A stretch of 64,000 nucleotides of DNA from Streptomyces omiyaensis (lineage in GTDB: Bacteria; Actinomycetota; Actinomycetes; Streptomycetales; Streptomycetaceae): contig NZ_BMVV01000004.1 of the NCBI RefSeq assembly GCF_014650895.1, forward strand, positions 1 through 64,000, read 5' to 3'. The position numbers and the translations under genes are program-made. The notes under the pieces are model-generated. The model was not told where the DNA came from and searched no databases. It saw nothing but the letters and a program-made list of their open reading frames with translations. The stretch's first letter is position 1. Each line of letters begins with the position of its first letter. Below, in pieces: positions 50,593 to 58,716 of the stretch.

Positions 50593-51918
50593 TCAGCTGC
50601 CGGCGGTCTTCGCCGCCTCGTCCCACCTCTTGTCCAGGTCGGCGAAGAAGTCCTGGAGGCTGCCCTTCGCGGCGCCGCGGGCCGTGTCGATCAGCTTCTG
50701 GCGGTAGTCCTGCTTGTTGAGGCCGATCTCGGCCGCCTCGTCGATGTCGTTGACGGCCGCGGTCTTCGCCTCGGAGCGGTCGAAGAACGTGACATCGTTG
50801 TCAACGAAGTCCTGGAGCGTGGCGGGCATCGGGGCGGACTTGACCGCGGAGACCACGCCCTCCTTCTCGGCGAAGCCGGACTTCTCCGTGAACCAGTCGA
50901 CCCAGGCGCGCGCGGCGGGCTTGTTGTGCGAGTGGATGCTCACGGCCTGCTGGTAGTCGGAGACGAGCGCCGCGCAGTGCTTGCCGTCCTTCTGGACCGG
51001 GAAGGGCATGAAGCCGATGTCGGACGCCTCGCCGCCGGCCTTCTTCGCCGCGTCCCGCATCTGCGTGATCGACCAGGAGCCCAGCATCATCGTGGCGATC
51101 TCGCCCTCGCCGAGGAGCGCCTTGGAGGTCTCCCAGTTCGTGGTCGTCGGGTCCTTCTCCGACAGGCCCTGCTTCACGATGTCGTACAGGAGGCCGTCGG
51201 TGGTGTTCAGTTCACCGCCGGCCTTCCAGGGCGAGACCGGGCCCGCGAGGGCGTTGCCCGCCTGGGCGTCACAGCCGACGACCCCGAGGTTGTTGGTCCA
51301 CTGGACCAGCGGCCAGCCGTCCTTGAAGTTGGTGTAGTACGGCGTGGCGCCGGTCTTCTCCTCGATCGCCTTCAGGCCCGCCAGGAACGCGTCCGGGGTC
51401 TTCGGCCACTCGGTGACGCCCGCCCGCCGCCAGAGCTTCTTGTTGTAGACGAAGCCGTTGGCGGTGCCGAACTGGGCGACGCCGTAGACCTTGCCGTCCA
51501 CCTCGGCCTTGTCGGAGAAGCGGTACTTCGACAGCTCCTCGGCCGTGCCGAGGGGGGCGAAGAACTTCGGGTAGTCGTTCTTGGCCACCGCTCCGGGGAT
51601 GAGGAGCACGTCACCGTAGTTGCTGGTGTTCATGCGGATCTTCACCTCGCCCTCGTAGTCGGTGATGCCGTCGAACGTGACCTTGACGTTCGGGTAGACC
51701 TTGTTGAACTCGGCCGCGTACTCCTGCAGCGCCCCGCTCTGCACCAGGTCCGTCCGCTGGGTCAGGACCTTGATCTCGCCGGAGACCTCCTTCGGGTCCG
51801 ACGGAGGAGCGGCCACCTCGCCGGTGGCACCGCCGCCCCCGCCGCCGCACGCCGGCAGCGTCAGCATCACGGCGGCCAGCACGGCGCCCGAGAATGCGGT
51901 CGTCTTCTTGTTCCCCAT
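50593..51918 (-). CDS. Extracellular sugar-binding lipoprotein of the ABC importer
   Basis: 441 residues from ATG 51918 (AAGGAG 7 nt upstream). Signal peptide with lipobox LPAC near residues 21-24, so the mature protein is lipid-anchored to the membrane face. The remainder matches family 1 solute-binding proteins (EIKVLTQRTDLVQSGALQEY, FNKVYPNVKVTFDG, GVAQFGTANGFVYNKKLW, then GEGEIATMMLGSWS). It captures the sugar and delivers it to the two permeases. The adjacent beta-mannosidase and mannanase suggest manno-oligosaccharides. Its coding sequence contains a near-perfect copy of the TGACAACGTTGTCA operator at 50790-50803. Confidence 0.92.
   Translation of the reverse strand: MGNKKTTAFSGAVLAAVMLTLPACGGGGGGATGEVAAPPSDPKEVSGEIKVLTQRTDLVQSGALQEYAAEFNKVYPNVKVTFDGITDYEGEVKIRMNTSNYGDVLLIPGAVAKNDYPKFFAPLGTAEELSKYRFSDKAEVDGKVYGVAQFGTANGFVYNKKLWRRAGVTEWPKTPDAFLAGLKAIEEKTGATPYYTNFKDGWPLVQWTNNLGVVGCDAQAGNALAGPVSPWKAGGELNTTDGLLYDIVKQGLSEKDPTTTNWETSKALLGEGEIATMMLGSWSITQMRDAAKKAGGEASDIGFMPFPVQKDGKHCAALVSDYQQAVSIHSHNKPAARAWVDWFTEKSGFAEKEGVVSAVKSAPMPATLQDFVDNDVTFFDRSEAKTAAVNDIDEAAEIGLNKQDYRQKLIDTARGAAKGSLQDFFADLDKRWDEAAKTAGS
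50790..50803. promoter_or_regulatory. Operator-like palindrome inside the binding-protein gene
   Basis: TGACATCGTTGTCA differs at one base from the mannanase operator. It lies within the 3' third of the coding region, so if bound it would act as a roadblock or as an auxiliary operator. Confidence 0.4.
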
Positions 51919-51984
51919 GGCCCAACTCCTTCAAAGTCACGGCTCAGGTCATCGGTGGGATGACGGCACTATGTCAGCCAGCCG

Positions 51985-51996
51985 TGAACCGGTAAA
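51985..51996. promoter_or_regulatory. AACCGGTT-type half of a divergent operator pair
   Basis: TGAACCGGTAAA lies about 67 bp upstream of the binding-lipoprotein start. A related palindrome is at 52100-52111 near the divergent beta-mannosidase gene. The central CCGG symmetry and position suggest a LacI-family operator different from TGACAACGTTGTCA. Confidence 0.5.
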
Positions 51997-52099
51997 GTGC
52001 CGATTTCCAGCGTGATGCCCAATCGTTACCAGGGGCATCGCCCAACAGCCCCCACAGGCCAAGGGAAAAGGGACGGGCTCACCCCTCGACCCTGTTCAC

Positions 52100-52111
52100 T
52101 TCACCGGTTCA
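52100..52111. promoter_or_regulatory. AACCGGTT-type operator upstream of beta-mannosidase
   Basis: TTCACCGGTTCA lies about 82 bp upstream of the beta-mannosidase ATG. It is the mirror form of the site at 51985. An AT-richer stretch (ACAGTTAAGTAAAG) follows and may contain the promoter. The 275-bp gap between the two divergent genes has no other recognisable feature. Confidence 0.5.
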
Positions 52112-52193
52112 TGGACAGTTAAGTAAAGAGGGGGCTAACTTGTCGGCCCGTACACGCATCCCGCCCACCGTCAGGCGATTGGAGCCGCACACC

Positions 52194-54593
52194 ATGAAGG
52201 ACGTCACCCAGCTGCACGAGGGGTGGAGCCTGCGCCACGAAGGCGCACTGCTCCCCGCGCGGGTGCCCGGCTGTGTCCACACCGACCTGCTCGCCGCCGG
52301 GGTGATACCGGACCCGTTCCTCGGCACGAACGAGACCGCGATCGCCTGGGTCGGCCGCCGCGCGTGGTCGTACGTCACGGAGCTCCCCGCCCGCACCGGC
52401 GGGCACGAGCGGTCCGAGCTGGTCTTCGAGGGCCTGGACACCGCCGCCGAGGTCCTCCTCGACGGCGAGTCCCTCGGCTCGACGCGGAACATGCACCGCG
52501 TCCACCGCTTCGACGTGACGGGCCGCGGCGGCCCCCTGGAGGTGCGCTTCGACTCGGCGTACGACGAGGCCGAGAGGGTCCGCGCGCTCACCGGCGACCG
52601 GCCCAACGTCTACCCCGAACCCTTCCAGTACCTCCGCAAGATGGCCTGCTCCTTCGGCTGGGACTGGGGCCCCACCGTGGTCACCGCCGGCATGTGGCGG
52701 CCGGTGCGGATCGAGCACTGGTCCACCGCCCGGCTCGCCGAGGTCCGGCCGCTGGTCACCGTGGACGGCACGACCGGCCGCGTCGAGCTGCGGGTCGCGA
52801 CCGCGCGCACCGGGACGGGTGAGGGCCGCCCGCTCACCCTGCGCGCGAGGGTGGCCGGCGTCGCCGCCGAGACCGTCTTCGAGGGCGCGGAGACGGTGCT
52901 GCGCCTGGAGGTGCCCGAGCCGGAGCCGTGGTGGCCGCGCGGATACGGCTCCCAGCCGCTGTACGGCCTCGACGTCGAGCTCCTGGACGCGGACGGCGCC
53001 CCGCTCGACTCCTGGTCGCGCCGGATCGGCTTCCGCACGGTGACCGTCGACCGCTCCGCCGACGAGCACGGCACCGGCTTCACCTTCGTCGTCAACGGCG
53101 TGCGGATCTTCGCGCGCGGGGTCAACTGGATCCCCGACGACGTGCTCCCCTCCCGGGTCACCCCCGAGCGCTACCGCACCCGCCTGACCCAGGCCGCCGA
53201 GGCCAACGTCGACCTCGTGCGGATCTGGGGCGGCGGCATCTACGAGGACGACGCCTTCTACGACGCCTGCGACGAGCTGGGCCTCATGGTCTGGCAGGAC
53301 TTCCCCTTCGCCTGCGCCGCCTACCCCGAGGAGCAGCCGCTGCGCGGGGAGGTGGAGGCGGAGGCGCGCGACAACGTTGTCCGCCTGATGCCGCACGCCA
53401 GCCTCGTCCTGTGGAACGGCAACAACGAGAACCTCTGGGGCTTCCGCGACTGGGGATGGGAGGAGCCGCTCGCCGGCGACTCCTGGGGCGAGGGCTACTA
53501 CCTCGGGATCCTGCCCCGGATCGTCGCCGAACTCGACCCGACCCGCCCCTACGCCGCCGGCAGCCCCTGGTCCGGCTCCTGGGACCACCACCCCAACGAC
53601 CCCCGGCACGGCACCCACCACTCGTGGGAGGTCTGGAACCGGCGGGACTACGCCGCCTACCGGGCCGACGTCCCCCGTTTCTGCGCCGAGTTCGGCTGGC
53701 AGGCGCCCCCCGCGATCAGCACCCTGCGGCGCGCGCTGCCCGGCGAGGAGCTCGCCCCCGACTCCCCCGGCGTGCTCCACCACCAGAAGGCCGAGGACGG
53801 CAACGGCAAGCTGAACCGCGGCATCGAGCGCCACTTCGGCCTCCCCGACGGCGACTTCGACCGCTGGCACTACCTCGCCCAGGTCGTCCAGGCCCGCGCC
53901 GTGGCCGCCGGCATCGAGCACTGGCGCTCCCACTGGCCGGTCTGCGCGGGCACGGTCGTCTGGCAGCTCAACGACTGCTGGCCGGTGAGCAGTTGGTCCG
54001 CCATCGACGGCGACGGACGCCTCAAGCCGCTCCACCACGAACTGCGCCGCGTCTACGCCGACCGCCTGCTCAGCCTGGTCCCCGCCGAGGACGGCCCGGT
54101 CCTGGCCCTCGACAACCAGTCCGGCACCACCTGGCGCACCACCGTCGTCCTGCGCCGCGTCCACGCGGACGGGACCGTGCTGCGGGAGACCGCCCTCGAC
54201 CTGGAGGCGGCGGCCCGGACCGTGGTGCGGCGGGCCGTCCCGGCCCCGCTGCTGCCGGAGGCCGGCTCCGGCAAGGAACTCCTCGTCGCCGACGCCGACG
54301 GCCTGCGGGCGGTCCACCTCCCGGTGTACGAGAGGGAGTTCGCCCATCCGGCGCCCGCCTACGACGTCCGGGTCGAGCCGGCCGGCGACGGCTCCTCGGT
54401 CGTGACGGTCACCGCCCGCACCCTCGTCCGGGACCTCCTGCTCCAGGCCGACCGGCTGGACCCGGCCGCGAGCGCCGACCGCGGCCTGGTCACCCTGCTG
54501 CCGGGCGAGGAGGTCCGGATCGCGGTGAGCGGCTGGGCGGGCGGCGCCCCGGAGGCCGTACGGAGCGCCCTGTTCAGCGTGGGAGCGGTGTGA
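52194..54593 (+). CDS. Beta-mannosidase (glycoside hydrolase family 2)
   Basis: 799 residues from ATG 52194 (GGAGCC upstream); an upstream in-frame TTG at 52140 lacks a good site. The N-terminal sugar-binding region shows FGWDWGPTVVTAGMWRPV, typical of GH2 beta-mannosidases. The acid/base Glu412 is in WNGNNENLWGF and the nucleophile Glu499 in CAEFGWQAPP. There is no signal peptide, so it cleaves imported manno-oligosaccharides in the cytoplasm to mannose. It is divergent from the importer operon and its stop overlaps the start of the second LacI gene. The coding region includes the palindrome GACAACGTTGTC (53370-53381). Confidence 0.92.
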   Translation: MKDVTQLHEGWSLRHEGALLPARVPGCVHTDLLAAGVIPDPFLGTNETAIAWVGRRAWSYVTELPARTGGHERSELVFEGLDTAAEVLLDGESLGSTRNMHRVHRFDVTGRGGPLEVRFDSAYDEAERVRALTGDRPNVYPEPFQYLRKMACSFGWDWGPTVVTAGMWRPVRIEHWSTARLAEVRPLVTVDGTTGRVELRVATARTGTGEGRPLTLRARVAGVAAETVFEGAETVLRLEVPEPEPWWPRGYGSQPLYGLDVELLDADGAPLDSWSRRIGFRTVTVDRSADEHGTGFTFVVNGVRIFARGVNWIPDDVLPSRVTPERYRTRLTQAAEANVDLVRIWGGGIYEDDAFYDACDELGLMVWQDFPFACAAYPEEQPLRGEVEAEARDNVVRLMPHASLVLWNGNNENLWGFRDWGWEEPLAGDSWGEGYYLGILPRIVAELDPTRPYAAGSPWSGSWDHHPNDPRHGTHHSWEVWNRRDYAAYRADVPRFCAEFGWQAPPAISTLRRALPGEELAPDSPGVLHHQKAEDGNGKLNRGIERHFGLPDGDFDRWHYLAQVVQARAVAAGIEHWRSHWPVCAGTVVWQLNDCWPVSSWSAIDGDGRLKPLHHELRRVYADRLLSLVPAEDGPVLALDNQSGTTWRTTVVLRRVHADGTVLRETALDLEAAARTVVRRAVPAPLLPEAGSGKELLVADADGLRAVHLPVYEREFAHPAPAYDVRVEPAGDGSSVVTVTARTLVRDLLLQADRLDPAASADRGLVTLLPGEEVRIAVSGWAGGAPEAVRSALFSVGAV
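53370..53381. promoter_or_regulatory. Operator-like palindrome inside the beta-mannosidase gene
   Basis: GACAACGTTGTC is a perfect 12-bp palindrome identical to the core of the mannanase operator. It encodes Asp-Asn-Val-Val in frame. The AT-rich core is unusual for this GC-rich gene and uses a rare GTT codon. Confidence 0.45.
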
Positions 54594-55636
54594 GCGTCCC
54601 CGCCCCGCGCGCCCCCGGCCGGCGCGTCACGATCACCGAGGTCGCCGCGCTGGCCGGGGTCTCCAAGGGCGCCGTCTCCCTCGCCTTCAACAACCGTCCC
54701 GGAGTGTCCGCGGCGACCCGCGAGCGGATCTTCGCGGCGGCCCGGGAGCTCGGCTGGAGCCCGAACCAGACGGCGCGGAACCTCTCCGGGCGGCGGGCCG
54801 GCATCGTCGGCCTGGCGATCTGCCGGCCGGCCCGGCTGCTCGGGCTCGAACCCTTCTACATGGAGTTCGTCTCCGGCATCGAGGACGTCCTCGCCGAGCA
54901 CTCCTGCTCCCTGCTCCTGCGGCTCGTCCGCGACCTGGCGGAGGAGTCCGCCCTGTACCAGGAGTGGTGGCGCGGCCGGACGGTCGGCGGGGCGATCCTC
55001 GTCGACTTCCACCGGGACGACCCCCGGATCCCTCCCCTGCGGGCCCTCGGGATGCCGGCCGTCGCCGTCGGCCACCCCTCCCTGACGGGAGGGTTCCCGT
55101 CCGTCTGGACGGACGACGCCTCGGCGGCGGCCGAGGCGGTGCGCTACCTGGCGGCGCTCGGTCACCGCAGGATCGCCCGCGTCGGCGGTCCGTCCGGGCT
55201 CGGCCACAGCGGCATCCGCGCCGCCGCGTTCGAGGCCACGATGGCCGAACTGGGCCTGGACGGCGGGCGGCAGGTGGCGACCGGTTTCGTGGGCGAGGAG
55301 GGGGCGCGCGCCACCCGCAGCCTCCTGATGTCGCCGGACCGGCCGACCGCGATCGTGTACGACAACGACATCATGGCCGTGGCCGGGGCGGCGGTGGCGG
55401 CGGAGATGGGCCTCTCGGTCCCCGACGACGTCTCCCTGCTGGCCTGGGACGACTCCCAGCTGTGCCGCCTGACCCATCCGCCGCTGTCGGCGATGAGCCA
55501 CGACGTGCACCGGTTCGGCGCCGAGGTGGCCCGGACCCTGTTCGGGGTCATCGAGGGCACCCACCGGGGTTCCCGCCAGGTCCCGACGCCGTCACTGACG
55601 CCGCGGGGTTCGACGGGTCCGCCGCGGCGGGCGTAG
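54590..55636 (+). CDS. LacI-family transcriptional regulator 2 of the mannan locus
   Basis: 348 residues from GTG 54590, overlapping the beta-mannosidase stop as GTGA, so both are co-expressed. HTH: ITEVAALAGVSKGAVSLAFNNRPGVSA; hinge TARNLSGRRAGIVGL; sensor domain with EPFYMEFVSGIEDVLAE, YDNDIMAVAGAAVAAEMG and SLLAWDDSQLCRLTHPP. The recognition-helix residues (SKGAVSLAFN) differ from the other LacI protein (SKVAVSYALN), fitting different operator preferences. Likely an autoregulated repressor of the beta-mannosidase and importer genes responding to mannose-derived sugars. Confidence 0.9.
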   Translation: MSVPAPRAPGRRVTITEVAALAGVSKGAVSLAFNNRPGVSAATRERIFAAARELGWSPNQTARNLSGRRAGIVGLAICRPARLLGLEPFYMEFVSGIEDVLAEHSCSLLLRLVRDLAEESALYQEWWRGRTVGGAILVDFHRDDPRIPPLRALGMPAVAVGHPSLTGGFPSVWTDDASAAAEAVRYLAALGHRRIARVGGPSGLGHSGIRAAAFEATMAELGLDGGRQVATGFVGEEGARATRSLLMSPDRPTAIVYDNDIMAVAGAAVAAEMGLSVPDDVSLLAWDDSQLCRLTHPPLSAMSHDVHRFGAEVARTLFGVIEGTHRGSRQVPTPSLTPRGSTGPPRRA

Positions 55637-55691
55637 GCGGGCGGGGAAGCCGCCGGGGTGCACCCCGGCCGCGCAGGCGTGCGGGAACGGG

Positions 55692-55735
55692 CCCCACTGC
55701 CCGGACGGTGCTGCGGCTCTTTCCGGGCAGTGGGG
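55692..55735. terminator. Hairpin after LacI gene 2
   Basis: CCCCACTGCCCGG (55692-55704) pairs perfectly with CCGGGCAGTGGGG (55723-55735) around an 18-nt loop, about 55 nt after the stop at 55636. Confidence 0.6.
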
Positions 55736-55759
55736 GGACGAGGGGCCGCCGATACGGTT

Positions 55760-55797
55760 CGGAAAGCGCGTCCGCCGATCGGCGGACGCGCTTTCCG
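55760..55797. terminator. Perfect 38-bp palindrome, bidirectional terminator
   Basis: Positions 55760-55778 and 55779-55797 are exact reverse complements (centre CGATCG; outer ends CGGAAAGCG and CGCTTTCCG). It lies between the convergent LacI gene 2 and manA and can stop transcription from both sides. Confidence 0.75.
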
Positions 55798-55856
55798 GGC
55801 CCTGGCGGCCGATTCGAGGCTAGGGCTCCGGACGACCGGAAACAACAGCCGTGACA

Positions 55857-55866
55857 TAACCGGTTA
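55857..55866. promoter_or_regulatory. TAACCGGTTA palindrome over the manA stop codon
   Basis: A perfect 10-bp palindrome related to the sites at 51985 and 52100. It overlaps the last codon of manA and is downstream of both flanking genes, so a promoter role is not evident. Confidence 0.25.
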
Positions 55867-57141
55867 AGCTCCGTGGTGCCCGCTCTCCTCCCCCGCTTCT
55901 CCGCCCACCCGCGCGAAGTGCGGCGCCCGGCTTCCCCCTTCCCTCCGCACCCCCTCGCCCCCCGTGCGCGCCGTACCGGTCGTGGCGCGGAAAACCGTTC
56001 CGGCGCCCTCCAGTTCGACCCCGGCGCCCGCGGGCACGTACACGGCCCTCCCGGGGCCGAGGGCGAGGCGCGCACCGGCCGAGGAGACCGTCACGGTCCC
56101 GGCGGTGCACAGGAGGATCTGCGGCGCGTCCGGCGTCGCGCGCCGGCGCGGCCCGCCGGCCCGGAGGACGTACCGCGAGAGCCGGAAGTCGTCGACGGGG
56201 GCCGGGTAGGCCTCCTCGCCGTCCACCTCCCCGGGCGTCAGCACGCGGGGCGGCGGCGCGTCGAACCGGACGACCCGGGCGAGCTCCTCCGCGTCGACGT
56301 GCTTGGAGGTGAGCCCGCACCTCAGGACGTTGTCGGAGCTCGCCATGACCTCCACGCCGAGCCCGGAGAGGTACGCGTGGGGCACCCCGGCCCCGAGGAA
56401 CAGCGCCTCTCCGGGCGCCAGTTCGACGTACCGGAGCATGAGCGCGGAGAGCAGCCCGGGGTCGCCCGGACGGGCCCGCGCGATGCGGCGGTACGCGTCG
56501 AGCCGGTCCTCCCCCGGTCCGGGGGCGGCCGCGAGCGCGCGGGCGACGGCACCCGGCAGACCGGCCGGGGCCCCGAGGAAGGCGCGGAAGACCTCCGCGA
56601 GCGCCCGCGCCCCCGGGGCGCCGCGCAGGGTCTCGGCGTACGGCCGCAGCGCGGGCACCCCCAGGGAGTCGAAGAGCGCGGCGCAGTCCGCCGGGTCCCG
56701 GAAACCGCACAGCCCCCGGAACGGGGTGAGGGCCACGATCATCTCCGGCTTGTGCCGGTCGTCCCGGTAGTTCCGGTGGGGCGCGTCCAGGGGAACACCG
56801 AGCGCCTCCTCCCGCGCGAACCCCGCCCGCGCCTGGGCGGGATCGGGGTGCACCTGGAGGGAGAGCGGCGCGTCGGCGGCCAGCAGCTTGAGCAGGAACG
56901 GCAGCCGCGGCCCGAACCGCCGCACCGTCCCCGCCCCGAGCTCGCCCTCCGGGTCCTCGGCGACGACCCGGTCCAGCGGCACCAGCCCCCCTCCCCTGGA
57001 GACGCGGGAGGGGGCCGCCCGGTGCGCGCCCATCCAGAGCTCGGCCTGGGGCACACCGGTGGGCGGCTCCCCCATGAGCTCCGGAAGGAGCGTCAGGGAG
57101 CCCCAGTCGTAGGGCCGGAGGGTGTTGTGGAGGAGGTCCAT
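55864..57141 (-). CDS. manA: Mannose-6-phosphate isomerase, class I
   Basis: 425 residues from ATG 57141 (AGGGAAG upstream). Type I cupin isomerase: opening NTLRPYDWGS, zinc ligands in LSLQVHPD (Gln96, His98), Glu133 in HKPEM and His255 in FLGAGVPHAYLSG; the SSDNVLRCGLTSKHVD segment is also typical. It interconverts mannose 6-phosphate and fructose 6-phosphate, feeding imported mannose into glycolysis or GDP-mannose synthesis. It follows the ROK kinase gene on the same strand after a 426-bp gap. The C-terminal ~30 residues (TARTGGEGVRREGGSRAPH) are low-complexity. Confidence 0.92.
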   Translation of the reverse strand: MDLLHNTLRPYDWGSLTLLPELMGEPPTGVPQAELWMGAHRAAPSRVSRGGGLVPLDRVVAEDPEGELGAGTVRRFGPRLPFLLKLLAADAPLSLQVHPDPAQARAGFAREEALGVPLDAPHRNYRDDRHKPEMIVALTPFRGLCGFRDPADCAALFDSLGVPALRPYAETLRGAPGARALAEVFRAFLGAPAGLPGAVARALAAAPGPGEDRLDAYRRIARARPGDPGLLSALMLRYVELAPGEALFLGAGVPHAYLSGLGVEVMASSDNVLRCGLTSKHVDAEELARVVRFDAPPPRVLTPGEVDGEEAYPAPVDDFRLSRYVLRAGGPRRRATPDAPQILLCTAGTVTVSSAGARLALGPGRAVYVPAGAGVELEGAGTVFRATTGTARTGGEGVRREGGSRAPHFARVGGEAGEESGHHGA

Positions 57142-57208
57142 GAGGTTCTTCCCTGGGGTGAACGGACAGGGCGGGGGGGACGCCGACGGAGCGCGGAAGC
57201 GCGTCAGC

Positions 57209-57242
57209 GCGGGGACGCGGACGGCGCGGGGACGCGGACGGC
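57209..57242. repeat. 17-bp tandem duplication between kinase and manA
   Basis: GCGGGGACGCGGACGGC is present twice head to tail (57209-57225, 57226-57242). The 426-bp gap (57142-57567) also has loosely repeated GGCCCGACGCG-type motifs near 57500-57550; I see no gene and no operator palindrome. Confidence 0.7.
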
Positions 57243-57567
57243 GCGACCGCCTCGGCGGAGGGGGGAGCCCGCGGGCGTCCGGGGTGCGTACCGCTCCGCC
57301 CCGGCCACCCGAAGTCCCGCGCGGGCCTCGCGGTGCGGAGTGCGCGGCGGCCCCGCGCGGTCGATGGGGGCCTCCGGAAGGCAGCACGGGCGCGCGCCGG
57401 CACGGACGTGCAGGCCGACGGGGCGTGGTGGCGTGCGCCGGCGGGCGGACTTCGGCGACCGGACGCCGAGGCCGCACGCGCGGGGCCGACGTGCGGGCGG
57501 CGCGCGGGCCCGACGCGCAGGCCCGACGCGGAGACCGGGCGCGCAGGCCGGACGCGGTCACCGGGCG

Positions 57568-58527
57568 TCAGAGGGTCGCGCGGCTCCCGGCCCCCGCTCC
57601 CGCGCGGGAGAGGCCCGCCGCCGCCGCGCCGATCAGTCCGGCGTCGAGGGCCAGCGCCGCGGGCACGACCGGGACGTCACGGGTGAAGTCGAGGACGGCG
57701 TAGGAGGCGAGGTGGCGCCGCAGCGGGGCGAACAGCACGTCGCCCGCCTGGGAGACGCCGCCCCCGACGACCACCAGGTCGAGTTCGACGAGCGCGGCGG
57801 TCGCCGCGACGGCGGCGGCCAGGGCGCGACCGGCCCGGTCGAACGCGGCCAGGGCCCCCGGGTCGCCCGCGCGGGCGGAGGTCCCGACCTCCCGGGCGGT
57901 GGCGGGCAGTCCGGCCGGGGGCGTCCAGCCGGACTCCAGGGCGTGGGCGGCGATCGCCGTGCCGCTGGCGTAGCGCTCCACGCACCCCCGGGCGCCGCAC
58001 GGGCACACGGGGCCGTTCTGGTCCACGGTGATGTGCCCGATGTGACCGGCGTTCCCCGTCGTCCCGGCGTGCACGGCACCGCCGAGGACCAGTCCGCCGC
58101 CCACCCCGGTCGAGACGACCATGCACAGGGCGTTCGCGGCGTTCCTCGCCGCGCCGATCCAGTGCTCGGCCGCCGTCATCGCGACGGCGTCGCCGATGAG
58201 CACGGGCTCGATGCCCGCGGGGACGGCGGGGTGGCTCCGTACCCGTTCCACCAGGGGGAAGGAGCGCCAGGCCGGGATGTTCACGGGGCTCACCGTGCCG
58301 GCGAAGGTGTTCACGGGCCCGGCGCTCCCGATGCCCAGGCAGGCCAGCGCGGCCCACTCGGGCCGGTCCGCCAGCTCGTCCAGGACGGAGGTCACGGCCG
58401 CCATCAGCGCCTCGGCGGAGTCCCGCGCGGGCGTCGGCCGCTGCGACCGCGCCACGACGCGCCCCTCCGTGTCGACCAGCGCCCCCGCGATCTTCGTACC
58501 CCCGATGTCCAGCGCTCCGTACACCAT
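57568..58527 (-). CDS. ROK-family sugar kinase (candidate manno- or glucokinase)
   Basis: 319 residues from ATG 58527 (GGAGAGG upstream). ATP-binding DIGGTKIAGAL (residues 7-17), catalytic Asp113 in LIGDAVAM, and the ROK signature with zinc ligands His165, Cys175, Cys177 and Cys182 (GHITVDQNGPVCPCGARGC). It phosphorylates a hexose at C6. Placed next to manA in a locus that releases mannose, and with the mannanase-type operator 57 bp upstream, mannokinase activity is the most economical guess, but glucokinase cannot be ruled out from the sequence. It has no N-terminal DNA-binding domain, so it is an enzyme rather than a ROK repressor. Confidence 0.88.
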   Translation of the reverse strand: MVYGALDIGGTKIAGALVDTEGRVVARSQRPTPARDSAEALMAAVTSVLDELADRPEWAALACLGIGSAGPVNTFAGTVSPVNIPAWRSFPLVERVRSHPAVPAGIEPVLIGDAVAMTAAEHWIGAARNAANALCMVVSTGVGGGLVLGGAVHAGTTGNAGHIGHITVDQNGPVCPCGARGCVERYASGTAIAAHALESGWTPPAGLPATAREVGTSARAGDPGALAAFDRAGRALAAAVAATAALVELDLVVVGGGVSQAGDVLFAPLRRHLASYAVLDFTRDVPVVPAALALDAGLIGAAAAGLSRAGAGAGSRATL

Positions 58528-58583
58528 CCCGCCCCACCTCTCCAGAACCGTCCGACCTGTGCGGACACCACTCTGCCGAGCTA

Positions 58584-58597
58584 TGACAACGTTGTCC
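58584..58597 (-). promoter_or_regulatory. Palindromic operator of the ROK kinase gene
   Basis: TGACAACGTTGTCC matches the mannanase operator at 13 of 14 bases and lies 57 bp upstream of the kinase start. A CCGGTTAAG motif follows at 58612-58620, resembling the second palindrome type. Confidence 0.7.
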
Positions 58598-58638
58598 AGT
58601 CGTGAACGGATCCGGTTAAGCCACCGCCGTGACGGGAG

Positions 58639-58672
58639 AGGGGCCGCTCCGGATCGCTCCGGAACGGCCCCT
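58639..58672 (-). terminator. Hairpin after the acyltransferase gene
   Basis: Arms 58639-58652 and 58659-58672 pair over 14 bp with one mismatch around ATCGCT, about 45 nt after the acyltransferase stop. Arms and loop are very similar to the hairpin at 63957-63998 (both contain AGGGGCCG, a central GATCGCTC-type loop and AACGGCCCCT). Confidence 0.7.
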
Positions 58673-58716
58673 GGCCCGCGACCGCGCGTCACGCGGCGCC
58701 CGTCGGCCGGCCCGCG

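Noticed and set aside
55857..55866. Functional operator at the manA stop codon
   Set aside because: It is a good palindrome but lies at the 3' ends of two convergent genes with no promoter to control, so it is listed only as a low-confidence site.
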